64,000 bases of DNA from assembly GCF_040712315.1 (NCBI RefSeq), contig NC_134022.1:806001-870000 (forward strand), read 5' to 3'. This stretch comes from Castanea sativa (taxonomy: Eukaryota; Streptophyta; Magnoliopsida; Fagales; Fagaceae). The position numbers were made by a program, and so were the translations under genes. Each line of letters begins with the position of its first letter. The stretch's first letter is position 1. Under the pieces are notes generated by a model. That model did no database searches. It had not been told where the DNA came from and saw nothing but the letters and a program-made list of their open reading frames with translations. Positions 41,103-53,880 of this stretch are shown here, in pieces.

Positions 41103-42682
41103 CTTTCGAACAAAAAATAGTGAAGGGCTGCTTCTTTATTCGTTGGAACACGATTTCATCAACGTTGACGTTTAGACCTGAGCTTGCAAGATTCAAGCCG
41201 ACGACCAAATATTTCTCTCTTCATTCATTCTGCTGCACACTCCACAAAGCCTACTTATAATGTTAGCAGCGTATGTTTTTCATGCGTTAAACTCATGCCC
41301 AATGTACTACTACAAACCCATGTATCAGAGTGGGTATATATATCTGCTAACTCTCCACCAACCCTCCAATATGATTACTTTACTTACTCAAGAAGTACTT
41401 AATGAAATAAATGATAAATAAAAATATATATAACTATTTTTTAAATGTCAATTTTTTTTTCTTTCATCCCAATCCGAGGTTAAAGTCTTAGTTCAATGAG
41501 ATTTATGCATTTTTCAATACTAAAATAACATAGTGGACTAAGACTAGGCCTAAAATATAAAAAATAATTCAATTTAGCTTACATAGTAAAGTTTTTTTAT
41601 CATCAAATAAGAGATTAAGAATAAACCCTGCTTATATCATATACTAATTATCATCTTGATCTGATAATAAAGAACAATCATCATAGAACAAATGGCATAA
41701 CCTATAGGTACTAGGTTGAAATATTATCCCATTTATCCACACAAAAAAAAAAAAGTTTCTACCTCCTCGGCTTCCACAAACATAAATTCAAGTGTTACTC
41801 ACAAAATTGGAAAGAAAGTACTAACCTTCCAAATTGGTTTGCATGAGCATTAAGAATACCTCAGCATCCTCAAAAATATTAATTACTCAAAAAATTGGGA
41901 AGAAACCTACTGACCTTCCAAATTGGTTTGCATGAGCATTAAGAATACCTCGGCGTCCTCAAAACATTAATTCAACCGTTACTCAAAAATTTGGGGATGG
42001 AGTATTGACCTTCCAAATTGGAGAATTAAGAAATTGTAATGCTCAGTATCCCTCTCAATAAGTTTAGGCTTTCTTAGCATTGCTACAGTGATCTACTACT
42101 AGCAAAAGTAGCATATCATTGAAGCAATGCTACTTAATTTTTATTCATTTTTCTCTCTCCTCTCACACCACTCTCTTCTCTCTCTTGTCCCTTTTTGCTT
42201 TCTCTTAGATGGAGGAATGTGAGGTGGTTATGAGTCACTAGTGGTGGTAGGTACCGATCTGGTGGTGGTGCATAGTGGGTTTGCAATAGTGGTGGTTGTG
42301 GAGGAGGTGGCTATTGATGTTGTGAGGGTTTTTTTTTTTTTTTGAAAAATAATTGTAGGAGTTATTTTAGCATTTTGGTGTGCCAAAGTAGCATTTTTTT
42401 AGCACTTTTTTAGCCCATCAAATTTTAACGTTCTAACAACTTAATTGATTCTTAAAAAATAAATAAATAACAAAAAAATGACTCGATATTCTGCAACCTA
42501 ACACGTGCCAATGTTAAGAACCTTTGATAGACTTAATTAAGAGTTATTTCACTTACTTGTAAATTAAATAAAATTTTTTGATAATTAAACACAAATAATT
42601 AAACAGATTTGAAAAGTAAAGTTATACGATCGATAAATGCTCATTATGTAACATTAAGTTTTTGTCAAAAACCAAATACTAT
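41103..42682. other. Intergenic upstream of the AAA gene
   Basis: 41028-41215 holds apparent N-terminal coding relics of the AAA gene (see findings). 41780-42060 contains two diverged copies of a sequence with CCTTCCAAATTGG that recurs at 45-46.7 kb. 42065-42430 looks like a degraded MITE. No intact gene. Confidence 0.45.
41590..41745 (+). repeat. SINE, GACGCCATAGG family, diverged
   Basis: AATAAGAGATTAAGAATAAA-type head, GATCTGATAATAAAGA middle and GGCATAACCTATAGG near the tail, then an A-run. Diverged but collinear with 13158-13325. Confidence 0.45.
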
Positions 42683-43599
42683 TGTTAGAGTCATATTTTC
42701 TATGTATTGGCTTATCCTTTGACAAAATGTATTTTACTTGCAATTGGGTAGATTTAAGATGGATTTAATGTATCAAGAATTATGTTTCACAAACATCACA
42801 AGTTGTATCATTAAAGACATGAAGATTGAATCAAGAAACAAGTGAAGAAAAACTGATTTAGTGAAGCTTGACAATAGTCTCAACATAAGCTCAACACTAG
42901 CATCTATCGAGCTTAATGAGGAATTCTTGACACAAACTTGATCTATCGAGAACTACGATTTCAGAATTCTTAAATCTGAATCTCAGTCCATGATGACTTG
43001 GATTGCTAGGGTTTCGTTCTCAAAAACCCTAGACCATATAAAATACTTATTTTATAGTCATCAAAAACACAAAAACTCAATTAGAGAACTCACACACTCT
43101 GTGAGAAGCTACTGCGTTTTGTGCGCCTAAGGATTTTGTTACCAAGTTCTTCTAGATCCTCAACGTACTATGATTTGAAATGAAGAACTTTGAAGCTAAT
43201 AACAATCATTCAGTTGCTTGGAGTTAATCATGTATTGGGATTTATGCAAAGGAAAAAGTCTTCTACAAGATCAAGTCCAATTAGGGATTAGAGTAAAGGT
43301 TCAACTGTAGGTTTGTATTTTGGAATAGTTCAGGGTAGTGGTAAGATTTCTTATACTTGTAACCGCTTGTTATTAATTAATGGATTCTTGAGAGTGGTGA
43401 CCTGAAATTCACTTAGTGGGGTTTTTGCCTTGCGAGAAGTTTTCTCCATTCGTCAACAAATTACCATGTCAATTTAATTTCCACTGCACTTAGTTTAGTT
43501 GGTGATTTGTTAGTGCCTCCACAATTTGCATATAATTTAACCTAATTAATCAACTTAGGTAATTTAATTAATAAATAGGGGTCAATCTATAACCCAACA
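42683..43599. mobile_element. Solo LTR, 917 bp
   Basis: It starts TGTTAGAGTC, ends CCCAACA, and is flanked by ACTAT / ACTAC, a 5-bp duplication with one change. No primer site or second copy follows. The body, with TATAAAATAC and a TTTGCCTTGCGAGAAG motif, resembles LTRs of Ty1/copia elements. Confidence 0.65.
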
Positions 43600-44339
43600 A
43601 CTACAATAGATTATTAAAAATTAAAAATAAATAATGAAACATCTAAAACTTTTAATAATTAAGTTTAAATCAAAGTACTATATATTTTAATTCTTTTTAA
43701 CAAAACATTGGTGATAGGGCAATATTTATGTGGCCCCATGTAAAATGCAAGCTTGACATGCGTTACCCAACTTTCATTATTGAAAAAAATGAAATAGTCG
43801 ATTATCCAAATAATAAAAATAAATAATCACACTTTTTAAAATTTCTAAAAGAACTTTTGATAGGAGATTTTTAATTTGAGTAGTAGTTTTTAAACGTTTG
43901 GCAATAGTTTCATTTAATATGATAACAAGAATTATTCTTAATAGGAAGAAAAATGCTGATATGAAAGTTATAACAATATTGAAAACAAAATACTAACAAT
44001 ATTTTGCTAATTAACGCATCCCATTCTATGCAATGCACAAGTTATTAATTTGCCTAATTTTAGTAATATGTTTACTCAAATATAGCTTAAGTAATCCAAC
44101 ATTATATTTAGTTCAACAACCCTTTTTGTAAAGTACAACATAAAAGTCCTTGAATAAGGATAAAGTTTGACTCTAAAAATGTTTGTATCCTTGGTCTCTA
44201 ACCACTGATAAAAAAATAACTTCTGTTCTTGTCATGTGTAACGCACATGACTCGCTTAACCAAGCCAAGTGAATTATGTACATTGCACATTATGGGACAC
44301 ATGTCATCTTCCCATTAGTGGTTGGATGCAAACTTTATC

Positions 44340-44450
44340 ATTTGAATAAGAGATATGAGATTTAACCACTTATACCAAAAATCAATTGGTGTCTTGCCCT
44401 AATAATAAAGTGCAGTCATTATGGTGTGGACGCTAGGGTTGTGAACGAAC
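44340..44450 (+). repeat. SINE fragment, GACGCCATAGG family
   Basis: Box-B-like GAGATTTAACCACT and CCAAAAATCAATTGGTGTCT match the family; cut off after GGACGCTAGG. Confidence 0.45.
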
Positions 44451-45416
44451 TAAGTTGTTCATAAACTGCTCGGACTTGGCTCTATAAAAAACTCGTTCAT
44501 CATTGTTTGTTTATAATCAAGCCAACTTAAGCCTTAATTTTCGGCTTGTTTAATAAATAAGTTGATCCCAAGCCAAAAAATTGTTCATGAATAAGTTTAT
44601 GAACGATAAGGCTCGATAAAAAGCAAATTGAGCATAGATTGGTTTTATGGGCTTGGTAATAAGTTTGATATGGGCTTGAACAATAAACACTTATCTAAAT
44701 ATGTGCTTGATAATATACTTGTATTGGAGATCAATCTTAAGAGCTTGATATGGAGCTCATGCTCGAGTTGACTAATGAATCAAGTCAAGTCAAGTCAAGC
44801 TCAAGTTTTTGGACAATTTGACGAGCTTAAGCTTAAACATTGTTTGTAGACTTGGTTAAAACTCAAACCAAACTTGAATGTTCAATACTTGACAAAACTC
44901 AGCTTGTTTATAGCCCTAGTAGATGCCATAGGTAATAAGTTGAAACACTATCCTACCTATAAATATAAAGAAAAAAAAAGGCATAAGTGACTAACTTCAT
45001 TTTGATTCTACCTCCTTGACATCCTCAAAGCATTAATTCAACCGTTACTCAAAAAATTGGAAAAAGAGTATTAACCTTCCAAATTGGTTTCCTTAAGAAT
45101 TAAGAATACTTCCTCAGCATCCTCAACACATTAATTTAACCGTTACTCAAAAAGATGGAGAGAGAGTATGAACCATCCAAATTGGTTTGCATAAGAATTA
45201 AGAAATTGCAATGCTTGGTATCCCTAACAATAAGTATAGGTGTCATAATAGTGCTAAGAGCATTAGCATTGGATGTGTTGAAAAACCCAAAATGTTGTTT
45301 TAGCACACTAGAGAGAGAGAGAGAGATTGAAAATTTTTTGAATATTAAATGACAAAAGTGCCCCTACAGTTTCATTACTTTACTCTCTATAACGTAGAGT
45401 CTCACTCTTACACAAA

Positions 45417-45597
45417 TTGGCGACCAAGAAACAGCCAATAGAGAGTAGCCCACTCGTCTCCCCTTATTTACCCCCATTCAAACACCCATCATTCTCCTCT
45501 GTTCAAAAAATGTTTGAAATGAAAGAAACACCCATATTCCACCATCTCCCAAATGATGTTGTACTCAAAATCTTGGGAAACCTACAAGTCAAACTAC
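45417..45597 (+). pseudogene. F-box gene fragment
   Basis: The frame from 45417 (ATG at 45510) reads into HHLPNDVVLKILGNLQVK, the start of an F-box. It then breaks off exactly where the second copy of the duplicated block begins (45598). No substrate-binding repeats follow. An intact protein would recruit targets to SCF ubiquitin ligases; this fragment encodes only the first half of the F-box. Confidence 0.7.
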
Positions 45598-46960
45598 CAA
45601 GCGTGACATGTGTTACCCAACTTTCATTATTTAAAAAAAAAATTTATGGTAGATTATCCAAATAAATAAAAAATAGATATCACACTTTTTAAAATTTTCT
45701 AAAGACTGATTGGAGAATTTGAATTTGAGTAGCAATTTTAAAAATTTTAGCAATAAAATTTCACTTACAATTATAACAAAAATTATTCTTAATGGGAGGA
45801 AAACTAGAAAAGTGTTGATTTGAAAGTTATTACCATATTGAACACAAAATACCAACAATATTTTGCTAAATGCAACCACTCTATGCAATGCACAAGTTAT
45901 TACCATTTTACATTTATCATCGACTCGAGCTTGAATATTCAATATTTGACAAAACTCAACTCATATACAGCCTTAGGGATGCCATAGGTTATAAGTTGAA
46001 ATATTATCTTATCTATCAAAACATAAATAAAAGACCATGCAAAAGAAACTAACTTCATTACATTTCTACCTTGATATCCTCAAAACATTAATTCAACCAT
46101 TAGTCAAAAACTTGGAGAGAGTATGAACCTTTCAAATTGGTTTGCTTAAGAATTAAGAAATTGTAACGCTCAGTGAGTCAATATCCTTGACAATAAGTTT
46201 AGGTTTCATAATAGCTCTAAGAGCATTAGCATTGGGTGTGCTAAAAAAACCCAAAATGTTGTTTTAGCACACCAAAAAGAGAAAGAGAACTTCATTATGT
46301 TTCTACCTTGATATCCTCAAAACATTAATTCAATCATTAGTCAAAAAATTGGAGAGAGTATGAACCTTTCAAATTGGTGAGAGTATGAACCTTTCAAATT
46401 GGTTTGTTTAAGAATTAAGAAATTGTAACGCTCAATAAGTCAGTATCCCTGACAATAAGTTTAGGTGTCATAATAGCGCTAAGAGCATTAGCATTAAGTG
46501 TGCTAAAAAAACCCAAAATGTTGTTTTAGCACACCATAAAGAGAAAGAGAACTTCATTATGTTTCTACCTTGATATCCTTAAAACATTTATTCAACCATT
46601 AGTCAAAAAATTGGAGTGAGTATGAACCTTTCAAATTGGTTTGCTTTAGAATTAAGAAATTGTAACGCTCAGTAAGTCAGTATCCTTGAAAGTAAGTTTA
46701 GGTGTCATAATAACGCTAAGAGCATTAGCATTGGGTGTGCCAAAAAAATCGAAAATGTTTTTTTAGCACACCAAAGAGAGAGAGAGAACAAAACAAAACA
46801 AAACCCTCCATCTAATGTGCCACTTGAGCAAAAAATTGCAAATTTTTAGATACTCAATGAAAAAAGTGCCCCTATAGTTTCATTACTTTACTCTTTGTAG
46901 AGTAGAGTCTCACTCTCACACAAATTGGCCAATCAAGAAATAGCCAATAGAGAACAACCC

Positions 46961-47483
46961 ATAATTCCTAAGATAGATCACGTATCATTTCTTTTTATAC
47001 ATATATGATATATGTAATTTTAGGATAGATTACATGTCATCCCCACATGTCATCCTATGATATAATCTTCTTTTGTTTCATTGCATATGTACATGCATAT
47101 CGCGTTCTTTCTTTTTAAAGCCAAATCCCAAGTATTTTAGTTGTTCTTTAAACAGTGACTTTTAAGATTAAATTTGAAACTAGGTATCATCCTTTTGGAT
47201 ATGTATGATGGGGTGCCAATACTTTTCCACATGTAATTGAACTTTTGAAAGTTGATTTTTGGTTTAAGATGTTATTTTATTTTCTAGTGTCCACATGAAC
47301 ACTTTTTGGCAATTCGTAGACATGGAAAAATGGGTCAAAATTTGCCGACCCAACTCGAACTTGAATTTTTTTGACTTGAAACCTGGTCTATTTTTTAAAA
47401 ACTTTTTTTTATAAAAAAAAATTAGGACATTATTAATGTAATTGTTTGTTGTGAGCTTTACAATGCACAAGTCAAACTCAAAT
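46961..47483. other. Intergenic, no gene seen
   Basis: AT-rich sequence leading to the left target duplication of the hAT element. Confidence 0.4.
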
Positions 47484-48074
47484 TAAGTGTCATCAAATAG
47501 CCCATGACCCATGAGTTGGCCTAATAGCCCACCAACCCATCAGGCTAATGGGCAGCCTGGCCCCAATAATATTGAAGCCCGTGGGCAGCCTAGTAGCCCA
47601 ATAGGGCAAGTTATGGGTTGGTTTCTTTACCCATGGGCACCCGGGGGGCCGGCCCGTTAGCCCAGCCCATTAGCCCGACCCGTTAGCCTGACTCATTGCC
47701 CAAAATTCATAACAAAATAATTTGGGAGTTAGGGGGTGAGGCCGTGAGGGATTAAACTTTAGATATTATAAAAACTTTAAAACCACACACCTAAACCCTA
47801 AATACTTGGAGTGAATCTGATACAATATACTCAATAAATATATATATATATTTTTTGGTATTAGTCTAGTAGCTTTGATTTTTAAAACGAAGATGACCAT
47901 TGCCCTCTGTGCGTCTAGAAAGGAAGTCATTCTTTCCTTTGATAAATTCCAATTCTTTCCTTACAATTATAGAAAAAATTCCTTTAAAAAAAAAAAAAAA
48001 AGCTTACCATTGGAAGAAATTCTTTCAAGCATTGATAATTGATTCTTCAAATAAATGCCTTTAAAAATGTTTAC

Positions 48075-48875
48075 TGTAAGGGCACGTTTGGCTTGAAAAG
48101 CCCAAAACAATGAAAATGACTAAGGCCTAAAGAACCCAAAACAATAAATTTGTAGAGAGTGGACTAGAAACTGAACTCAAGGTGTTGGATAGTAATCACA
48201 GTAGACTAAATGATATTTGAAAGCATGGATAAACGGTTTAATGCAAAGAAAATCCTCCTCGGCAAAGTCCAAGAATGGTAGTTCTTATATATTTCTCTTA
48301 GACTTAAACACAATTACATTTCTTCGGTATACAGTTTCTTTTTCTCCAGATTCTCCGATCCTCCCTTGTAATGGGATTTTTCTTCTATATATTCCCTTGT
48401 TTTACTTCATCTCAGCTCTCAACGTGTAGATCAAATTGCTACTGTTGATCCATATCCCATCATCACCTTTCTGAAGTCTTTGTGGGTAGCTGTAAGGCTG
48501 CATGTCTCTGCTCATGTATCACCTCCACATTAATGCAACCAGAGGGTTAGCTACAAAGCATTCAAAGATGTGATAACAGCTTTTTCCTAGATATTTTCCA
48601 GTTTTCCTTTGTCTTATTTCCTTTTGATGCTTATCCTTACCAGTACGATCGATTGGTGTGTTGTTCTTGATGAAAGGTTGGACCTTTGACCCCTACTCTA
48701 CTTAGCCGAGGAGGTATTTCTCCTCGAACTACACTCCCAATCCTTTACGACCAGACTTCTTCCATAGCTTACTAATTTGTACGTCCTCGTTAATGTCTAC
48801 CTGTCCTCGGACAACTTAATGTCCTTGGACACGGCCCACGGCCCAATATCTTTTTCTGGGCCCTTTATCCCTACA
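48075..48875. mobile_element. Solo LTR nested in the hAT transposon, 801 bp
   Basis: Starts TGTAAGGGCACG and ends TCCCTACA, with 5-bp flanks TTTAC / CTTAC. No internal region or second LTR. The CCTCGG-rich right half is unlike the AT-rich surroundings. Confidence 0.6.
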
Positions 48876-49325
48876 CTTACCGTTGGAACAAAGTCAATTC
48901 TCTTTTCTTTTCTTTTTTAAGTATCCTAAAATCTATAAATAACCATCACATTTCTCTCATTTTAGTCACAAAAAATCTCTCAAATTCAAACTCTCCCTAG
49001 ACTATTCTCAATTTCTCATCTCTTATTATTTTTGCCCTCTTATAGTTATATACTCTATAGAATAATAGTATTATATTTTTAATAGTTATATTTATACAAT
49101 TACAAGTATCAAATAATCAAATTCTTCAAGTTGGAGGCTTGGAACTTGGAGGCTTGAGCATCCAATTGCATTTGAAAATCAACTTCTTCAAATTGGAGTG
49201 GAACTGTGGAAGCTATTTGTCTCAAAATTTGATTGATTGGGTAACGTCTTTTCATAACTTTTATTATATACTTGCTATCTCATTATTTGTATACATTATT
49301 TTTGTTAGCTTTCAAAATTTTAAAA

Positions 49326-50451
49326 TGACTCATAGAAATGATCACATCATACTAGATGAGCAAAGGCAACATTTTGAGTCAATTGGTTCCCCCACATCCC
49401 CAGTTTCCCCTTCATCTAATGTACCAACTAATAATAATACTACACTCGGCTCAAATCCAAGTTTTACTAATAAAAAAATTAAAAAGTGAAGTTTGGAAAA
49501 TTTTTGATAGGATAGAGAGGATAAAACAAGTTGGAACAAAAGAAATTAAAGCTATATGTAGCAAATGTGGTGACGAGCTAGCTGGTGCCCCATGTGCGGG
49601 GACTAATCATTTAAAACGTCATATGCTAAACAGTTGTAAGCGAAAAAATCAAATGGATATTAGAGATTTTCAACAATTAGGAAAAGATAAGGAGGGAAGT
49701 TTAACTACATTTATTTACACTGGTGCAAATGCACGTAATGAAGTAGTAGAATATCTTGTTAGAGCTGAGCACCCATTTACATTTGTTGAAAAACATGATT
49801 TTACAGGAATGGTGTAATGTGTTCTTACTCCACAATATAAAGGATTTTTTGCATCCACCACAAAAAGAGATATTCTAAAGAGTTTTAAATTTTATAAAGA
49901 AAAATTAAAAAGTATTTTGCATGCTCACAGTGGTAGATTTTGTTTAACTTCTGACCTGTGGACATCAAGAAATAAATTAGGTTTTCTCTCTTTAACTATT
50001 CATTATATTGATTCTAATTGGAATTTAAATAAAAGAATAATCTATACTACTATTTAAGGGGTTTTCCTTGTTTGGATTCCTCATTTTTAAATTCAAAAAT
50101 GCCCTTACAGTCCTATGTTTAAGTAGAGACAAAACTAAAGGACAATTCGGTAAAAATGAAACTCTAACTCCCACTAAAATATTGCCTAACGCTCTATTTG
50201 TTTTGCTGGAAAACTTTTTGTAAAGATAGTTTTTCACATTTTCCAGTATTTGGCAGCACAAAAAAAACTAGTCAACGGAAAACTATCTTTAGTCAATGGA
50301 AAATCTTAATAAAAATAAGACTTGTTTTTTATAGGTTGTTTTCCAAAAAACAATTTTGGAAAACAATCTATCTCTCACTCTTTCTCTCTTCCCTTTTCTT
50401 TTTCTTTCCTCACACCCTCACTGTCAGTAACTCTGATCTCTCCTCTTCCAT

Positions 50452-50492
<41 letters not shown>

Positions 50493-51054
50493 TTTCTCTT
50501 CCTCTTTATAACACAGTTCTCTGATTAGATTTTTTTTCCTCATTGCTCAGTAATTATTTCATTCCTCTCTACCAACTTGAAAAAGTGAACATATTTGCAA
50601 CAGTAATTATTTCATTCCTCTCTACCAAAATCTTAATTCTTTACTTTGAATTTCAAACTTAATTTTATTTTTTCTCTAAGAAATTTTTGGTTTGATGGAT
50701 TCCAGGTAGAAGTTTTTTTTGCACATGAAAGTACTAAAAAAATAAAAAAGAAGAAAGAATGAATGAATGAAGTAAAAGACGAAAATCTTAAACATAGTGC
50801 CTATATGGCTCTAAATTGCTTTTACATAGGATAATCTTTTTTGTTGACAGATACATTATGCAGATACTATGTAGTGATGATATATTATGTAGATACATTA
50901 TATAAATACATAATTTTGAGTAATATAAAACCTGTGGTTGACCATAGTAGACAATTAGTATACCAACAAAAAGAGTAGACAATTAACAGTTATTGTTATT
51001 TGTACTTATTAAAGATGTATTCCCCTTTCAATTTTATGTATATAGACAAATAGT

Positions 51055-51095
<41 letters not shown>

Positions 51096-52013
51096 TGTGT
51101 GTGTGGGGGGGGCGTTTCTGTTCATATATATGAACAAGATGAGTGGTAGAGATCAACAAAAAAAATTGTGGGGTATATTATCCAACATCTTGTAGAGTTA
51201 TAATTCAACAATTACTAACATTTGTGCAAATTTTTCAAAATTTTATGGGCAAACTTCTGGAATATTTGATGAAACGTTAGATTTAATGAGACAAAATTTT
51301 GATAAATATTGGGGAGATATTCCTTTGATTTTTGGAATGGCTATTATTCTTGATCCTAGATTTAAGATTGAAGAGTTGAATTTTTTTTTAGAAATAATTT
51401 ATAAAGACGAAGTTGAAAAAATTCAAAAGATCACACAATCATTTCAAAATTCAATGACACAATTATTTGATTATTATGGAAATGCTTATAAAAATTCTGA
51501 AATTGGTGTCCAAACACAGAACACAAGAAGCTCTTTGTCCTCTACTAGTTTTTGGGTGACCAAGAGGAACAAAATGCTTATCACATGGTTAAAAGAAGAA
51601 GAGAACAAACATCTTCAGTAACATCGAGTGGATTATTAGAATTTCAACATTATTTAAATCAACCTTTACTTGAAATTGATGAAGAAGGATCATTTGATTT
51701 ATTGGGCTGATGGAAAACAAATCAAAGTAAGTATCCTATACTTTCCATTATGGCTCGTGAAATATTATTAGTTCCTATTTCCAGGGTAGCATCAGGAGCA
51801 TCTTTTTCTACAAGTGGTAGAGTTGTATCTAACAAGAGATGTGGTCTTAGTCCTGAGACTATTGAGGCACTTGTGTGCTTAAAGGACTGGAACTTAGCAG
51901 ACACAAGACAAGAAGTAGAATTAGCAAAGACATTTGAGCGATTGAAGTTAGAAAGGCCCGAGTTGATGCCAAGAAGTCCACCACATGACCAACAATCCAC
52001 CACTTTAAGATAA
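49326..52013 (+). pseudogene. hAT transposase (BED-finger type), decayed
   Basis: The start (ATG 49326) gives a disordered Ser/Pro/Asn-rich head. A BED zinc finger lies near 49550-49640 (CSKCGDELAG then HLKRHMLNSC). Decayed catalytic-domain sequence runs from 49820 to 50035 (a SDLWTSRN motif is legible). After foreign DNA, the RNase H-like fold resumes at about 51200-51620 (a KYWGDIPLIFGMAIILDPRF-like stretch), followed by the C-terminal dimerisation region at 51690-51900 (YPILSIMAREILLVP). There are frame changes near 49490, a TAA near 49817 and a TGA replacing Trp near 51710. The middle part with much of the catalytic core is missing. It resembles RICESLEEPER-type hAT proteins. Confidence 0.85.
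50036..51190. mobile_element. Foreign DNA inside the hAT transposase, Helitron-like left end
   Basis: The transposase reading stops near 50035 and resumes near 51200. The inserted DNA starts TCTATACTACTATTTAAGG after an A, like many plant Helitron 5' ends, and contains (CT)n near 50455 and (TA)n at 51057-51092. A perfect palindrome GTTCATATATATGAAC lies near the right side, but I find no CTRR terminus after it, so the class is uncertain. Confidence 0.35.
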
Positions 52014-52614
52014 TGCTTGGCAAATAGTTATAAAATTTATGTAACAAGTTTTTCAATTTTTTTTCTTAGATAAAATTATTTAATGTTTCAACACAAATAG
52101 ATTGGGAATTGCAAATGATAAACAAGTGTGTGGGTGCCAACCTAGTTGGGATATACACATTTTGTAGTGATGCAACTATTTTCACTCTAATATATTCATG
52201 AAAATTTCAATTTACTTATTTATTCTTATCAATACAAGTTAATTAATCTTATTTTAGTACCTTTTTAAGAGGTATTTCTTAGTAGTTTTTTTTAATAGAA
52301 TTTTTTTAGTAGATTTAATTGTTCAATTTGATAATTTGTAATAATATATAATTATAATTTTTTTTGTTAAATTTTTATAAGCCCATAGAAGACCCGTTAA
52401 AAATGCCCATGAATAGCCCATTAAACCCACCTGACTAGCCCAGCCCGCTAAAGCCCAAATGGGCATTGCCCATGGGTAGGGCCATGGGTTAGGGTTTTTC
52501 CATCCAACCAAGCCTGACCTAGCCCATTGACTAGTCAACAACCCGTTAAGCCTAGCCCATTAGACTCATGGGTCAAGTAAAAACGGGCCGGCCCGACCCA
52601 TTGATGACCCTTAA

Positions 52615-53332
52615 ACTCAAGTGGTAATATACATTATTGTTATTTTTTAAATCAAAATTTTAACATTTTTTGGATAATGCCATTTATATATAAATAACGT
52701 TATCTATATACAATTTAATGGCCTCAAGGAAATAATTGAGACTTTACATAAGTGTATACAAATGAATTGAAATATGAATAATTGAGGTATTCTGTAATAA
52801 GTAAAAAATTTTAAATATCAAATAACAAATTACATGTCAAGATAATCTGGTTACAATAGAGTTAAAAATATAAATTTAAAATTATAGACATGTATGAGAT
52901 TTTTTTTTTTTTTTTAATACAAGATAGAAATTCTATTCTACCTTAATCTAAGTGTATGTATATGAAAGCTCACTCATGGAAACTTGAACCCCGACTCTTA
53001 CCCCTACACCCCACAAGTATTTATAATTGTAGAGTGACTATCGCACCAAGGATGTGCAGTGACAAAAATATTTATAAGTGTGAAAAGAGCGAAGTCAAAT
53101 TATATCAATGAAATTGACATTAATTATGGATGCTTATGCCTATTATTTAACAATCCATATCCAAAATAAAACTTGATACTTTCTAGATAGTATTTGCTTA
53201 ACAATGACATGATATTCATAAAAGAAACTATGTATAAATAAGTAAACAATCAAATTTTGATGTATATGTTCAAATTAAATAGAGGGTCAGTTGATCTTAG
53301 ATTATGAAATTAGTTTTCAAGATTTGTAAATT

Positions 53333-53371
<39 letters not shown>

Positions 53372-53880
53372 CAAATTAGTTATTCAATAATGCATTTTTA
53401 AGTTTGTTTTATGTTTTAGAATATTGATATTGTATAGAAATGAAACTTGTATGTTTTTTTTTAATATCCTTTGTAATATTCTGTTTTAATTAGCAAAGTT
53501 AAGATTTGTTCATTCTTATTTTTTTATTTTTAAAAATGACAATACATTTCTTTATTTTAGAAATTAGGTATAAAAAATATGACCCGACTCAACCTGCAAC
53601 TTGACCAACCCGCACCGTTTAGCAATTGGGCAAAATGGTAGCGTGGGGTGAAAGCCTAAAATCTGTTCGTTTTCCCTCCCAAATCGAAAAGACAAAGCAG
53701 GGACAGTTTCGGAATTTTGAAAAAAACAAAACCCCTTTCCCAAAATGCCCATAATAATAAGGGAGCAGTTTCCCTCTCAATCTCAAATATTTTGCGCTCT
53801 CTCTCTCATATTCCAATTCCTTTCATTCTAATTCTAGGGTTCTCTTTCTCTCTCAAAATCTCAATCTCTCGACAGTACCA
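52615..53880. other. Intergenic and RPA70 promoter region
   Basis: AT-rich, with a SINE at 52908-53065 and (TA)n at 53339-53369. 53760-53880 is CT-rich (TCTCTCTCTC) and probably contains the RPA70 5' UTR; no TATA box stands out. Confidence 0.45.
52908..53065 (-). repeat. SINE, same family as 26253-26414
   Basis: Reverse copy after a T-run, with box B complement GAACCCCGACTC and the TAAGTGTATGTATATGA body. Confidence 0.7.

Larger units (their letters stand above)
43740..46960. repeat. Tandem duplication of a 1.4-1.7 kb block, with inner triplication
   Basis: 43740-45450 and 45598-46960 are collinear copies. The second lacks about 0.75 kb (equivalent of 44100-44870). Inside the second, a unit of about 240-260 bp (TTCATTA...TTAGCACACC) is present three times, beginning near 46053, 46289 and 46551. 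Each unit ends in GAGCATTAGCATTGGGTGTG, a MITE-like terminus. Confidence 0.8.
47484..52614 (+). mobile_element. Full-length but decayed hAT transposon, about 5.1 kb with nested insertions
   Basis: The left end is TAAGTGTCATCAA; the right end (complement) is TTAAGGGTCATCAA. Flanking 8-mers are ACTCAAAT and ACTCAAGT, one mismatch. Both ends are packed with GGGC / GCCC motifs (47500-47700 and 52380-52600), the subterminal arrays that hAT transposases bind. Transposase relics lie at 49330-52013. A solo LTR (48075-48875) and other DNA (about 50036-51190) are nested in it. Confidence 0.8.

Noticed and set aside
50036..51190. Confident Helitron call
   Set aside because: The 5' end fits, but no CTRR terminus follows the GTTCATATATATGAAC palindrome, and host sequence may have been lost at the junction.
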